Positions 54,174-63,440 of a DNA stretch of 64,000 nt are shown here, one piece after another (within the stretch, counting starts at the first letter, position 1; every line of letters starts with the position of its first letter). The notes below the pieces were generated by a model that saw only the letters and a list, made by a program, of their open reading frames with translations, was not told the origin of the DNA and searched no databases. The DNA comes from Chloroflexota bacterium. Its GTDB lineage: Bacteria; Chloroflexota; Anaerolineae; Aggregatilineales; Phototrophicaceae. Where the stretch lies: positions 62,001-126,000 of the forward strand of contig JAPOWG010000037.1 in the NCBI GenBank assembly GCA_026707745.1. The letters are read 5' to 3'. A program made the translations under genes and the position numbers.

Positions 54174-55400
54174 CTAATGCCGAGGCACCGGCAAAATTAT
54201 CAGCAGCTGTTTCAATTCAAGGTTCCATATCCACAGTCTGCCATCTGGGCCGATAGACACCATAAACTCGCCATTTGGGTAGATTGCTGCCGCCCGGCCG
54301 GGATATTCGGTGATTTCAAAGTTGCTTTTGATGTTCCATACGGCGATTCCAGATTCTCCGCTGCCAATCATGAACCTATCATTCAAAGTAAATGACGCTG
54401 GAGTATAGGCATAATTCAAGGCCTCAATTACAGGCACGTCGGTCGTCAAATTCCAAACCCATGTCCATTCCTCGAACAGACACTTGTAGACTAACAAGAG
54501 AAGGGAATTATTGTAGCTAAATCGCAATCTATTCCGGGCTCCGCAGTCGGGCACGCTAGTCAGCTTGCTGGTTTTCAATGCCCATGTATCGGTCTCGTAA
54601 ACCAGTACCTTTACATTACCTGTCATGAACACATCCGCTGTTATGACGGCAAACAAAGTACCATCTGGGCTGAATACACCTGTTCTGCCATTCTCTGTCA
54701 AGCTTGCCAACGGCTGCTCGAGACCGTTTTCAATATCAAACTCGTAAATGTGTGCGTTGTCGCTTGGTCCCGACCATCTCGCCAACTGGCTCCAATCGGG
54801 GCTTAGCCAAGTATAGTAAACCCGCTCTCTCCCACGTTGGGCATCGATTGCGTGGATTCGTTGGCCCGTGTGTATATTCCATATCGACATCTTGCTGTCC
54901 CTGAACCACCAGTCACTGAAGGACATGACATAGTTACTGTCAGGGCTGAAAGAAGTCCGACCAAAGTCAGTCGGCGGCTCTGTCGATGTCCTTTGGAGAT
55001 CGAGGATGCTAACGCCCTCCTCTATGTCGAAGATAGACAACTCAGGCAAACTTGCCACGGCAAGATATCGATTATTCGGGCTAAAGATCATCCTTGCGCT
55101 AGTCTCGATATCTCCTGCCAGGAGTTTGGGTGGCAACAGGAGATTTTCCAGGTGGTAAACCCAGATTTCATGAGCCGCATTCGGATATTCGGTCCCCTTT
55201 ACGCCAGTCCGCACTGCCAGATATCGCCCGTTATCAGACATGGCAATGGCTATAACTTGCCATGATGGAGCTGGTTCTTGTGCCTCAAACACATAGTGGA
55301 AATGGACGAGAGACCATAGCAAAAGACCGACGGCTAGGACCCGTTTATTCTTTTGCACGGATACATCCTTCTTCCCTACTTGGCTTTCATTGTACGTCAA
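54174..55400 (-). CDS. Exported beta-propeller, putative immunity partner of an M23-like cassette (copy 3, divergent)
   Basis: The product is 408 residues from a TTG that overlaps the toxin TGA. A GTG at 55358 with AAGAAGGATG upstream is the likelier start. It has a signal or anchor (VLAVGLLLWSLVHFHYVFEAQ). Blades include EIWVYHLENLLLPPKLL, TSFSPDSNYVMSFSDWW and KMSIWNIHTGQRIHAID. It is the most divergent of the four related propellers, ending IGPDGRLWIWNLELKQLLII. It pairs with the longest M23-like cassette. Confidence 0.75.
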   Translation of the reverse strand: MTYNESQVGKKDVSVQKNKRVLAVGLLLWSLVHFHYVFEAQEPAPSWQVIAIAMSDNGRYLAVRTGVKGTEYPNAAHEIWVYHLENLLLPPKLLAGDIETSARMIFSPNNRYLAVASLPELSIFDIEEGVSILDLQRTSTEPPTDFGRTSFSPDSNYVMSFSDWWFRDSKMSIWNIHTGQRIHAIDAQRGRERVYYTWLSPDWSQLARWSGPSDNAHIYEFDIENGLEQPLASLTENGRTGVFSPDGTLFAVITADVFMTGNVKVLVYETDTWALKTSKLTSVPDCGARNRLRFSYNNSLLLLVYKCLFEEWTWVWNLTTDVPVIEALNYAYTPASFTLNDRFMIGSGESGIAVWNIKSNFEITEYPGRAAAIYPNGEFMVSIGPDGRLWIWNLELKQLLIILPVPRH

Positions 55401-57175
55401 AAGAGACCAGGGATTCTCTCCGGATCTATATTTTCGCCGTATAGGCGCTCATCATTATTCTGAGACAGAGTGCTGCGAGCAGCATAGCCAAAAAAGAAGT
55501 GCACGTAATCGGGATCGCTTCGATAAGTTTGCAGCGCATCTGCCATCTCCCCTGGCTTTTTCGAGCCATAGTACACAATTGCTAAATCCAGGTGCTGATT
55601 ATTGTGGTAGTCCTCGGTGTTCACGTACGGGAGCTTCTCCCCTGTTTCAGGGTGTATGTTATTGGGATCTTTCAGTCCTGTGTTCCCGGTTTTTCCGATG
55701 ATGGCTTCCTCCTTAGTATCGATAATGTTGTTGGGAAAGATATGCTCGGTATTGATTTCGGATAGGTGACCATAGGCAATGAATATCCTTCCATCTTCCC
55801 GCCATTGTCCCGGACTATGGTTGGTGTCATTTGACAAACTTCGCATAATTGTTTCGTCTTCCAAGTACACTGACGCTGGAAAACTGATGACAACATAGTT
55901 ACCTAGTGCTGTATCGTTGGATGCCGCTGGGACAACAAATTCGGCTCTGACATCTGGACCAATTACAGGTGACTGCACTTGAAATGGTCTATATATATCG
56001 GTTATCTTGTTATAGTCCTGTGAAATCACACCTACTCCGCTTGCGTCGTACGGCGCGAAAGACATTTTGACTGGCACTTCTTCATCATCGGCTATGATCG
56101 ATTGCAGTATATACTCCGTTGGAGTGGCAGTAAGATCTGGAGCATCAGTGGCGATGATTTGCGCAGATGTTTGTGTAGGATAGTTCTCACGCTCTACAAA
56201 TGGAACGAGGGCAAACTTGGCGTCTGGATCTAAAGTGTCTATCCAGTATTCTACGTTATCTATTTCAATCAGAAGCGCTCCGTTGCCCGAATCCGATGTT
56301 CGCAAATACCTGAATTGCCCTGGTGTGTCAGAGATTTCATAAATCACGTGAGGTGAATCCACACCTCTCACAAATACTTCTTGCTTGTAGGCCCTCAAAA
56401 TCCCTGAAACTTCTATCCCAATACTAGGCTCTTCCCTCGTGTTGTCCGCCAGGTCTTGCGCCGTCGTCTCGACCGGCGCCGAATCCGTTTGCGCCAACCT
56501 CTTATCCCAATCCGAGTGTCTGACTTCGTCAAGCAATTCCAACGCACGCCGATCAGATTCATCGTCCAAGCCCGATCCCGCGAACTGCGCCATATACTCA
56601 GCATACTGTTCCTTGGACGGCAGGCCATACTCTTTGATAACCACCAAGGCAACCCATGCCAAGTCATCATCCACTGTGCTCAAGAGATAATCGATATGCT
56701 GCCTTTGCCCTTCGCTTACAGCTGTGTAGCCGGTCAAGGAAGTTGCTTCCTCCGGCTCGAAGTCTATCAGTCCCGCTTCGCTGATATCGCGTATGCCTTC
56801 GTGCTCCGAGAAGCCGGGGATAGCTTGCTCGCCTGAACCGGCCGCGAGGGCGTCTCTCTTCTTGTCCTCCTTTTCATCCCTGGGTTTACCGACTCCCGCC
56901 ACAACATAATTTATGTCGTGGTTTATCATGTTGTCCTGCTGATGAGTCGTTGTCGGTTCTAGGGTCGGTGTTTGCGTGTCACTAGCATCGGAATCGTACG
57001 GTGGCAGCCATGACGGCCACCATCACACAGGTTGCTGTACTGGCTTAGGTTCTGGTACTGGCTCAGGTTCTGGTTCTGGCGGCTTACCCCCGCCACCGGA
57101 ATTGTACGGCGGCAGCCATGAGGGCCACCATCCTATCTTTGGTGGCCTGGAGCTGCCACCACCTTGCGTTGGCAT
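55397..57175 (-). pseudogene. Near full-length M23-like toxin without JAB domain, interrupted by an in-frame TGA
   Basis: ATG 57175, with AAAGGAAGAGGTC upstream, opens a Pro/Glu-rich leader. Codon 51 (57023-57025) is TGA, and the frame then continues unbroken to 55397. The leader holds two copies of WWPSWLPPY; the residue before the first is Gly (GGA) and before the second is the TGA. Restart at ATG 56929 would give 510 residues. After the shared region (GFSEHEGIRDISEAGL...) the JAB domain is absent. A beta-rich part leads to the M23-like domain with IFIAYGHLSEINTEHIF, IGKTGNTG and QHLDLAIVYYG. Confidence 0.7.
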
Positions 57176-57331
57176 GACCTCTTCCTTTCTAAGCCTTCAA
57201 GTCAATATGTGAATGGGACAGCTTGCCCTGTCAGAAGCCGCTGCGCATTCCCCTGCCGGATTACGATAATGCGGATGGTCCCGCTTGTTGTCAGTGCTTT
57301 TGCACCCTATCTCATGTATATGTTATGTAAA
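57176..57331 (-). repeat. Inter-cassette element between propeller and next leader
   Basis: It contains GCTTGCCCTGTCAGAAGCCGCTGCGCATTCCCC and the GTCAGTGCTTTTGC...CTCATGTATATG block just after the propeller stop. The left arm of the stem is shortened (GGGACAGC). Confidence 0.65.
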
Positions 57332-58543
57332 CTAATGGCGAGGCACCGGCAGAGTTACTAGCAACTGTTTCGATTTGATATTCCATATTGATACCTTGCC
57401 ATCGGGACCGATAGCAGCCATCAACTCGCTGTTGGGGTGGAGTTCCGGATTGACACCTGGATATCTTGTCAATTCATGATCTTGCTCCCGGTTCCATACC
57501 AATATATGGAATTTTTCTGGAACATTGCTGAAAGATCGACCGGAAACCAGAAACGTGTCGTTCGCCGTAAACTTAGGTTCGCCGGCCCCGTTGTCAGTGC
57601 TGAACACAATCTCATTGGTTTCAAAGTTCCACACTAACAACCGTCCGTTCAAACCACAGAAAGTCGCCAGCGAAGTGATATTGTAGCTGTAAGCCATCAA
57701 TATCCCATTTTCACCACAGGGATCTTCATAAAGAGACGCGCTGCTCTGCATAGTCCATGTTTTGGTCTCGTAAATCTGGACGTCGCCTTCCCACGTTGCC
57801 AATGCAAAGAGTGAGCTATCCGGGCTAAACACCGTACCAACGTCGTTGCGCTTTGTTATAATTCCCAGCGGCTGACCGATTCCTCGTTCAATGTCGAATT
57901 CATTAATTGGATATGATTTCGTTTCGGTAGCCGACCAATCCAAGAACTGTTGCCAATCCGGGCTTAGCCAAGGGCGCTTTATCCACTCCTGAGTACGAGC
58001 AGCGCCAACCGCATGAACTCGCTGCCCGGTTTGGATATGCCATATTGACATCTCATGTTCCATTGTCCACCAGTCGCTGAAGGACTTAATATATTTACTG
58101 TCGGGGCTAAATGAAATCCATCTGAAGTCGCTACGAATCGGAGTCGCTAAACTTGATAAATCTAGGATTGCATTGATGTTTTCAATGTCAAATATTGTCA
58201 GCCAATCGTAAGTGCCAAGAGCTAAAAACTTGCTATTCGGACTAAATTCAATCCGGACAGGATAGTCAAACGTATCCATCAGATGTTGTGGCGGTGATGG
58301 GAGGTTTTGCAAATCATAAATCCAGACTCCGCTTTTGTAGCCTGGGATTCTGGGACCGTCCTCTCCATATCTGACAGCGAGGAACCTTCCATTCTTTGAC
58401 ATATTTAAGCGCCTAGCTTTCCATGGGGTATCTTCCTGAGCCTGCAAAATGTAGAGAGGTTGCACGCATATTAGACACAAGAGTAAGACTTTGATAATCA
58501 ACGCTTGGTTACTCCTGCTGATAAATGCTGTCATTATTCCCAT
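57332..58543 (-). CDS. Exported beta-propeller, putative immunity partner of an M23-like cassette (copy 4)
   Basis: The 403-residue protein starts at ATG 58543 or ATG 58534, inside the last 35 bp of the upstream toxin frame. It has a signal peptide (IIKVLLLCLICVQPLYILQAQ). Blades include GVWIYDLQNLPSPPQHL, WISFSPDSKYIKSFSDWW and EMSIWHIQTGQRVHAVGAA. It shares the almost unchanged C-terminus MAAIGPDGKVSIWNIKSK with copies 1 and 2. Immunity role inferred from overlap and pairing. Confidence 0.78.
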   Translation of the reverse strand: MGIMTAFISRSNQALIIKVLLLCLICVQPLYILQAQEDTPWKARRLNMSKNGRFLAVRYGEDGPRIPGYKSGVWIYDLQNLPSPPQHLMDTFDYPVRIEFSPNSKFLALGTYDWLTIFDIENINAILDLSSLATPIRSDFRWISFSPDSKYIKSFSDWWTMEHEMSIWHIQTGQRVHAVGAARTQEWIKRPWLSPDWQQFLDWSATETKSYPINEFDIERGIGQPLGIITKRNDVGTVFSPDSSLFALATWEGDVQIYETKTWTMQSSASLYEDPCGENGILMAYSYNITSLATFCGLNGRLLVWNFETNEIVFSTDNGAGEPKFTANDTFLVSGRSFSNVPEKFHILVWNREQDHELTRYPGVNPELHPNSELMAAIGPDGKVSIWNIKSKQLLVTLPVPRH

Positions 58544-59899
58544 CCTCGTCTCGAGTAGTTCTTGCCAGTTTCAATCTATCAAAGTGTGGCCAAATCCTTA
58601 CAATATCAATGTTTTCGCCATACACGCTTCCTTTACCTTCTCCCTGAAAAAGATTACTTCTAATCGCCAAAGTCATGTAACTGTTGGGCTCGGTGCGATC
58701 TTTACTCATATGCTCCATGGCGTCAGCGAAGCCATCTCTGTTGAACCTAGTTGGTCCGAAGTATGCCATGCTTACATCCAAGTGATTTACTAGGTCCAGG
58801 TGAAACGCCGTGTTTCCAGTCCATCCTATCGTTGCCTGTCCCGCGTCTTGGAGAATGGCTTCCGGAAAAATGTGCTGTGTGTCAATCGTTGACAAATGAC
58901 CTAAACCAATGAAGATTCTGCCGTCTTCTCTCCAGTCGCTTGGATTATGATTAGGACTTTGCGCTAAACTTTCCATTAATTGTGGGTTCTGTAGAAACAC
59001 AGATGCCGGAAAACTTACGACAACGTAATTCCCTAGATTTCTATCATGTTTGTCTTCCCAGCTTACTATCTCCACTCTGACATCGGGTCCTACTACAGGC
59101 GACTGTACTTGAAACGAGGCTGTGCTTCCCAGAGGATTCAAGTCCCGTGAGAGCAGTCCCACTCCACTACGGTTCGCCCATTCGAAATCAGATAACTCGA
59201 TGTCCAAGGTTCCGCCGTGATAAGCATCGTCCTCCACCACAAAGGAGGGTAACGCAGGCGGCCTCGCTGAGTTTAGTGTGTTTAGGAAGTCGAGCGAGGT
59301 GTTGTCATAAATCTGTCCAGATACTTGTGCACGTCGTGAAGTGAAGGGACTAGACGCTAAGTCAACTCGACGAAACTCTAGCTCAGCGCCCAAGTCTCTT
59401 AAATCTATCCAGAACTCACTTCCACCGAATTCAATCTTGACGGCGTAGGGATCTGAGGGGGCTTGGTCCAATACCCTTAATCTGGTTTCGTCTAATGAAA
59501 AAGACCAGTCAGGAATCGCCTCACTGCGAAGAACAGCTTCTTCATTTCCGTACAAGTTTAAATTCCCTTTTACGTGCACTGCTACATATTGCTCTTCCTG
59601 CCACATCATCCACTCGGGCGGATTGAGTTGATCCGCCCGCGCCTGCGCCCACGACCTGGCTTCCAGCAGCGCGTGTTCCTGCGCCGTCCCCGGAGCCACT
59701 TCATAACTGGCTTCCTCGGCGCGTATACGAATCATTCCGCGCGCGCCTCGAAAGCTGCACGCAAGTCTGCTTCGGACGCGTCGCTGCCATTGGGATGATT
59801 GTGTATGAAGATCAGATCAAGTCCCTTAAAGGCTTGGACCTCGTAATCCTGCAAGCCTACATACTGTTACCCGCCAGCGCCTAGAACGCCATCATCTAT
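58509..59899 (-). pseudogene. Orphan JAB + M23-like toxin cassette with damaged JAB part
   Basis: The open part (59735-58509) starts MIRIRAEEASYEV and carries the NPPEWMM junction, the beta-rich region and the M23-like domain. That domain has LGNYVVVSFPASVFL, IFIGLGHLSTIDTQHIF, IGWTGNTA and NHLDVSMAYFG. Upstream the JAB region has lost 61 bp, between two GCGCC(G)CGAA-like repeats, which shifts the frame. A CAA codon has also become TAA near 59870. Expression of the toxin part from here looks unlikely, although the partner propeller is intact. Confidence 0.75.
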
Positions 59900-59981
59900 C
59901 CTCGCTAAACATCAAGTCGATCTGTGAATAGGGGATGCGTAGCTTGCCCTGTCGAAAGCCGCTGCGCGTCCGCCCGCCGGA
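59900..59981 (-). repeat. Inter-cassette element with hairpin 59931-59974
   Basis: The sequence CATCAAGTCGATCTGTGAATAGGGGATGCGTAGC, with loop TTGCCCTGTCGAAAGCC, is the same as the left part of the element at 51240-51418. It lies just after the small phage-like ORF. Confidence 0.7.
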
Positions 59982-60158
59982 TTATGCTGCTGCCGCAACC
60001 GCGCCGACTAGACCACGTCCCAATTGCGCATCGTTGCCCACATCCATGAATGCTTGCTGGAAACCGAGCATCCACTTGGCGGACAAGACGCGAGCCGTCT
60101 CGTCTGTGTAGTCGCCATCTCGATCCCAGTCGACCCCGATGGTCCATGCTGTTGTCAT
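59982..60158 (-). CDS. Small protein resembling the N-terminus of a phage tail protein
   Basis: ATG 60158 has an excellent ribosome site (GGAGGAAGTAAGCA) and opens 58 codons: TTAWTIGVDWDRDGDYTDET then ARVLSAKW. This xVDWDxDGDxxD opening resembles the start of tail-associated proteins that I have seen in prophage-like regions of Chloroflexota; that is a memory-based match. The C-terminal end (LGRGLVGAVAAAA) is low-complexity and merges with the inter-cassette element. It is probably a truncated copy of a longer gene. Confidence 0.5.
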   Translation of the reverse strand: MTTAWTIGVDWDRDGDYTDETARVLSAKWMLGFQQAFMDVGNDAQLGRGLVGAVAAAA

Positions 60159-60243
60159 TGCTTACTTCCTCCACTGTTGATTCTGATATTTGAAACGCTT
60201 AAATCTGCAATTTGTGAACAAGTTTGAAATTAGCGGTTACCGC
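60159..60243. other. Short spacer
   Basis: Eighty-five bases without a gene between the propeller stop at 60244 and the small phage-like ORF. Apart from that ORF's ribosome site I see nothing in it. Confidence 0.4.
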
Positions 60244-61317
60244 CTACCAATCCAACAGGGATCGATAGCTATCGTACTCGGCAATGACTAGGTAAGTGTC
60301 AGTCTCCCACATGACGACTCGTCCATCGCTGCTCACAGCAGCAAGTTTACTCCCGTCAGGGCTCCATTCAATGACCTTGTCAGTATGATATGGGGTATCG
60401 ATAATGAAAACGTCTGGAATCAGACGAGTGGCGTCTGTCGATATATCCCAGATTAGCGCGCCGTCACGAGAGAAGTCTCGCTTGGGCGGGTATCCTGATT
60501 CGACATGAGAAAAAATGAACGCAAGTTTCGTAGAGTCTGGATGCCAGCTCATTCCCCACAGCCGCCCTCGCTCATAGTCGAATTCATGTATTCTTTCGCC
60601 CCCAATCTCCTCCCACTGGCTGTGAGGATGGCCAGGCTTCACTCTCCAGACCGTTACAGGACCGTTCCCCGCAGCAATCATATTGCCGTCAGGGCTCCAA
60701 CGCAACGGACTGTTGCCACCCTCCCTATTCCAAATGAAGTCGATCAGCATACCTGTATAGCGATGCCAGATTGCGATGCCATTGAGAAAGGGCCCCGACA
60801 TGATTTCCGGACCTCCGGGGCGCCAATGAATCTGTGGCAAGGCGATATGGTACAGGGCTTCAAACGATTTTCTCAAGCGGACTGTTCGCTGTTCAAAATT
60901 ATGAATTTGGACTTCACGTTCGAAAGCTATGGCCAAGGCTTCGGACTCGGGGGCCCACTGTATGCTCGTAATCTGAACAGGATCTTGTACTCCATATATT
61001 GACAAGTAGGTTTCTTCCTCCGATCTCAGATCCCAAACAGTAACCCCCAGTCCATCCTCAGATTGAAACGCGAGCTTTAAGCCATGGTTGCTCCATTTGA
61101 TGGCAGTTGAGATCCAGTCGTTCACGACTCTGTACACTGATAAGTCGTCGCTGTTATGAATATGGACGCCTTTGTCGGTGGTTACTGCGATATACCGAGC
61201 ATCCGAACTCCAATCCAACCCCGCCCCCCAAAGCTGCGGAAGTTCTTGAGCTCTTGCTGTAGTCAATCTTGGCAGCAAGAGGAGAAGCATTAGGGCCAAA
61301 CATCGCATTGCGCTCAT
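60244..61317 (-). CDS. Exported WD40 beta-propeller, putative immunity partner of the metalloprotease toxin
   Basis: The 357-residue protein starts in an ATGA overlap with the stop of the 708-residue gene. It has a signal peptide (MRCLALMLLLLLPRLTTARAQ). WD40-like blades follow, with LDWSSDARYIAVTTDKGVHI, IQWAPESEALAIAFEREVQI, LRWSPDGNMIAAGN and IEWSPDGSKLAAVSSDGRV. It is not closely related to the M23-paired propellers; only the fold is shared. The overlap predicts coupled translation and equal expression. Immunity is inferred. Confidence 0.8.
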   Translation of the reverse strand: MSAMRCLALMLLLLLPRLTTARAQELPQLWGAGLDWSSDARYIAVTTDKGVHIHNSDDLSVYRVVNDWISTAIKWSNHGLKLAFQSEDGLGVTVWDLRSEEETYLSIYGVQDPVQITSIQWAPESEALAIAFEREVQIHNFEQRTVRLRKSFEALYHIALPQIHWRPGGPEIMSGPFLNGIAIWHRYTGMLIDFIWNREGGNSPLRWSPDGNMIAAGNGPVTVWRVKPGHPHSQWEEIGGERIHEFDYERGRLWGMSWHPDSTKLAFIFSHVESGYPPKRDFSRDGALIWDISTDATRLIPDVFIIDTPYHTDKVIEWSPDGSKLAAVSSDGRVVMWETDTYLVIAEYDSYRSLLDW

Positions 61318-63440
61318 TCTTCGTCTTCTTCAATTGGCATTACTGGCCATTCTAACTCATCATACCTCTGCCAGTCGTGGTATTTGGTGTAGCTGAACGC
61401 TTCCGGTGGTTTGGCATTAGTATCGCTGCGGTACTCGGCGTGCTGGTCGAAATACTGTTCCAAGGCGATCGCAATATCCGCCGAGCCGTATTTGTTTAGG
61501 AATCTAATCGGTTTTGTATCTGCGAATGCAGTTGAAAAGTAGTCTTTGTCCAATGGGCCCAACACCTTTGCGGCAACGAGGTCCGCAAAGACTTCACGCT
61601 CCGCATTCGAAATGTTAGCACGAGCATCTTCGTCCAAGTATTCTGCAGCCGAGGCCAAGTTATATCCTTGATATGCATCACCTTTAGGCAGATTCACCCG
61701 CTGATTTATGACTTCGTTCTTTAGGAACCAAAGGAAACTGCCCACCGGTCCTAATTCGGATATGGGTAGTGACGAATCTTCTTGATATTCCACCTTAACC
61801 GTACCATAGTCACCCATCCGCCGATCAATCTCATGCGCGACCTCATGGCCAATTGTCCCAGCTTCAATTTCACTGCCGAGATAGACGATCTTTAGGTCTG
61901 GGTTTCCTTTGGCGGTTGATTCCGGCAAAACCACCAGGCCTTGATGCTTTGGAAATTCAGCCTCGGGATCCTTTGCGATTCTCTCGTCAGCTCCCAGGAT
62001 ATAAATTGTCTCCTCGGGGGTAGATTCCATGATTTCTTTGCCGAAATCATTCAGAAAATGAAACAGAATGATGCCAAGGTTGTAAACCTGTTCCATAGCT
62101 AACTCTACATTTGCCCCAACGTCGTATTTGTCATGGAATTTGAAGGTATACCCAAATATGTCGTGGAGAAGATCCATAGATTTGCCGATCTTTGCTAGAA
62201 GCTCTTTCTCACTTTTCCCTTGTAGCTCATCTAGCCCCGTATTGACAAAATTCTTGAGTTCTTCGTAGCGTGCGATTTCATGTGGATTGACATCCATGTT
62301 CGCAATTACCTCAGGATCCTGCTGCAGGAAAACCAACTCCGGCGGATTGAGCCGATCCGCGCGCGCCTGTGCCCAGGACCTGGCTTCCAGCAGCGCATGT
62401 TCTTGTGCCGTCCCCGGAGCCACTTCATAACTAGCTTCTTCGGCACGTATACGAATCATTCCGCGCGCGCCGCGAATGTAGACATATTCGTAGCCCTGTG
62501 GCGTCACCACCATCAGCATCTCCGCGCCCGCCGCGAAAGCCGCGCGCAAGTCCGCCTCCGAAGCATCACTGCCGTTTGGGTGATTGTGTATGAAGATCAG
62601 GTCGAGTCCCTTAAAGGCTTCGACCTCGTAGTCCTGCAAGCCTACATACTGTTGCCCGTCAGCGCCCAGAACGCCCGTCCGGTTGAGCAAGGTCCGACCG
62701 GTCTTGGCCTCAATGACCGTCAAACCTTCAATCGTGTTGTCCGCCAGGTCTTGCGCCCTCGCCTCGACCGGCGCCGAATCCGCTTGCGCCAAGAAATCAT
62801 CCCAGTCCGAGTGTCTGACTTGGTCAAGGAGTGACAGCGCTAGTTGATCCGATTCATCGTCCAAGCCCGATCCCGCGAACTGGGACATATACTCAGCATA
62901 CTGTTCCTTGGACGGCAGACCATACTCTTTGACAACCACCAAGGCAACCCATGCCAAGTCATCATCCACTGTGCTCAAGAGATAATCGATATGCTGCCTT
63001 TGCCCTTCGCTTACAGCTGTGTAGCCGGTCAAGGAAGTTGCTTCCTCCGGCTCGAAGTCTATCAGTCCCGCTTCGCTGATATCGCGTATGCCTTCGTGCT
63101 CCGAGAAGCCGGGGATAGCTTGCTCGCCTGAACCGGCCGCGAGGGCGTCTCTCTTCTTTTTCTTCTTCTTTTTGTCCTTAGGCTCGCCAACACCCGCAAC
63201 GACATAATTGAAGTCCTGGTTCAGCATGTTGTTCTGCTGGTGAGTCGTTGCAGGCGCCGGTTGGCTGTTTGGCGTCGTCGACGCTGGCGGTTTCGGCGCT
63301 GGCGGACGCGTATAAATGACCGGTTTATCGCCAGGATCAAAATTCTCCGGCACTTTCTCCGGGTTATTGATTATGAACTTCTCGCCATCATAAACGATCG
63401 AGCCTTCTTGGTCCGATGAAAATCCAGTAAACGACATCAT
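61314..63440 (-). CDS. Full-length modular toxin-like protein: JAB isopeptidase domain plus HExxH metalloprotease
   Basis: The 708-residue protein has a leader with a Pro-rich stretch (about 42-65) and a Lys run (about 89-97). The conserved region GFSEHEGIRDISEAGL...DLADNT spans about 98-236. A RadC/JAB-type domain follows with E244, H285-N-H287, S294 and D297, the full JAMM set. The conserved part ends at NPPE (365-368). The unique C-terminal domain is a zincin: HEVAHEIDRR (532-541), with a possible third ligand in AEREVFADLVA (about 613-623). No signal peptide or membrane segment is seen. It is the only intact large member of the array and precedes the propeller gene with a 4-bp overlap. 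Toxin role is inferred. Confidence 0.8.
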   Translation of the reverse strand: MMSFTGFSSDQEGSIVYDGEKFIINNPEKVPENFDPGDKPVIYTRPPAPKPPASTTPNSQPAPATTHQQNNMLNQDFNYVVAGVGEPKDKKKKKKKRDALAAGSGEQAIPGFSEHEGIRDISEAGLIDFEPEEATSLTGYTAVSEGQRQHIDYLLSTVDDDLAWVALVVVKEYGLPSKEQYAEYMSQFAGSGLDDESDQLALSLLDQVRHSDWDDFLAQADSAPVEARAQDLADNTIEGLTVIEAKTGRTLLNRTGVLGADGQQYVGLQDYEVEAFKGLDLIFIHNHPNGSDASEADLRAAFAAGAEMLMVVTPQGYEYVYIRGARGMIRIRAEEASYEVAPGTAQEHALLEARSWAQARADRLNPPELVFLQQDPEVIANMDVNPHEIARYEELKNFVNTGLDELQGKSEKELLAKIGKSMDLLHDIFGYTFKFHDKYDVGANVELAMEQVYNLGIILFHFLNDFGKEIMESTPEETIYILGADERIAKDPEAEFPKHQGLVVLPESTAKGNPDLKIVYLGSEIEAGTIGHEVAHEIDRRMGDYGTVKVEYQEDSSLPISELGPVGSFLWFLKNEVINQRVNLPKGDAYQGYNLASAAEYLDEDARANISNAEREVFADLVAAKVLGPLDKDYFSTAFADTKPIRFLNKYGSADIAIALEQYFDQHAEYRSDTNAKPPEAFSYTKYHDWQRYDELEWPVMPIEEDEE

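Noticed and set aside
57023..57025. TGA read as glycine (alternative genetic code)
   Set aside because: The aligned residue is Gly, as in UGA-Gly codes, but many genes in this window end in TGA at the expected place. A nonsense mutation is simpler.
59905..60174. Minus-strand open frame of 89 codons over the small phage-like ORF
   Set aside because: It is in another frame than the 58-codon ORF that has the strong ribosome site, and it has low-complexity Arg-rich content.
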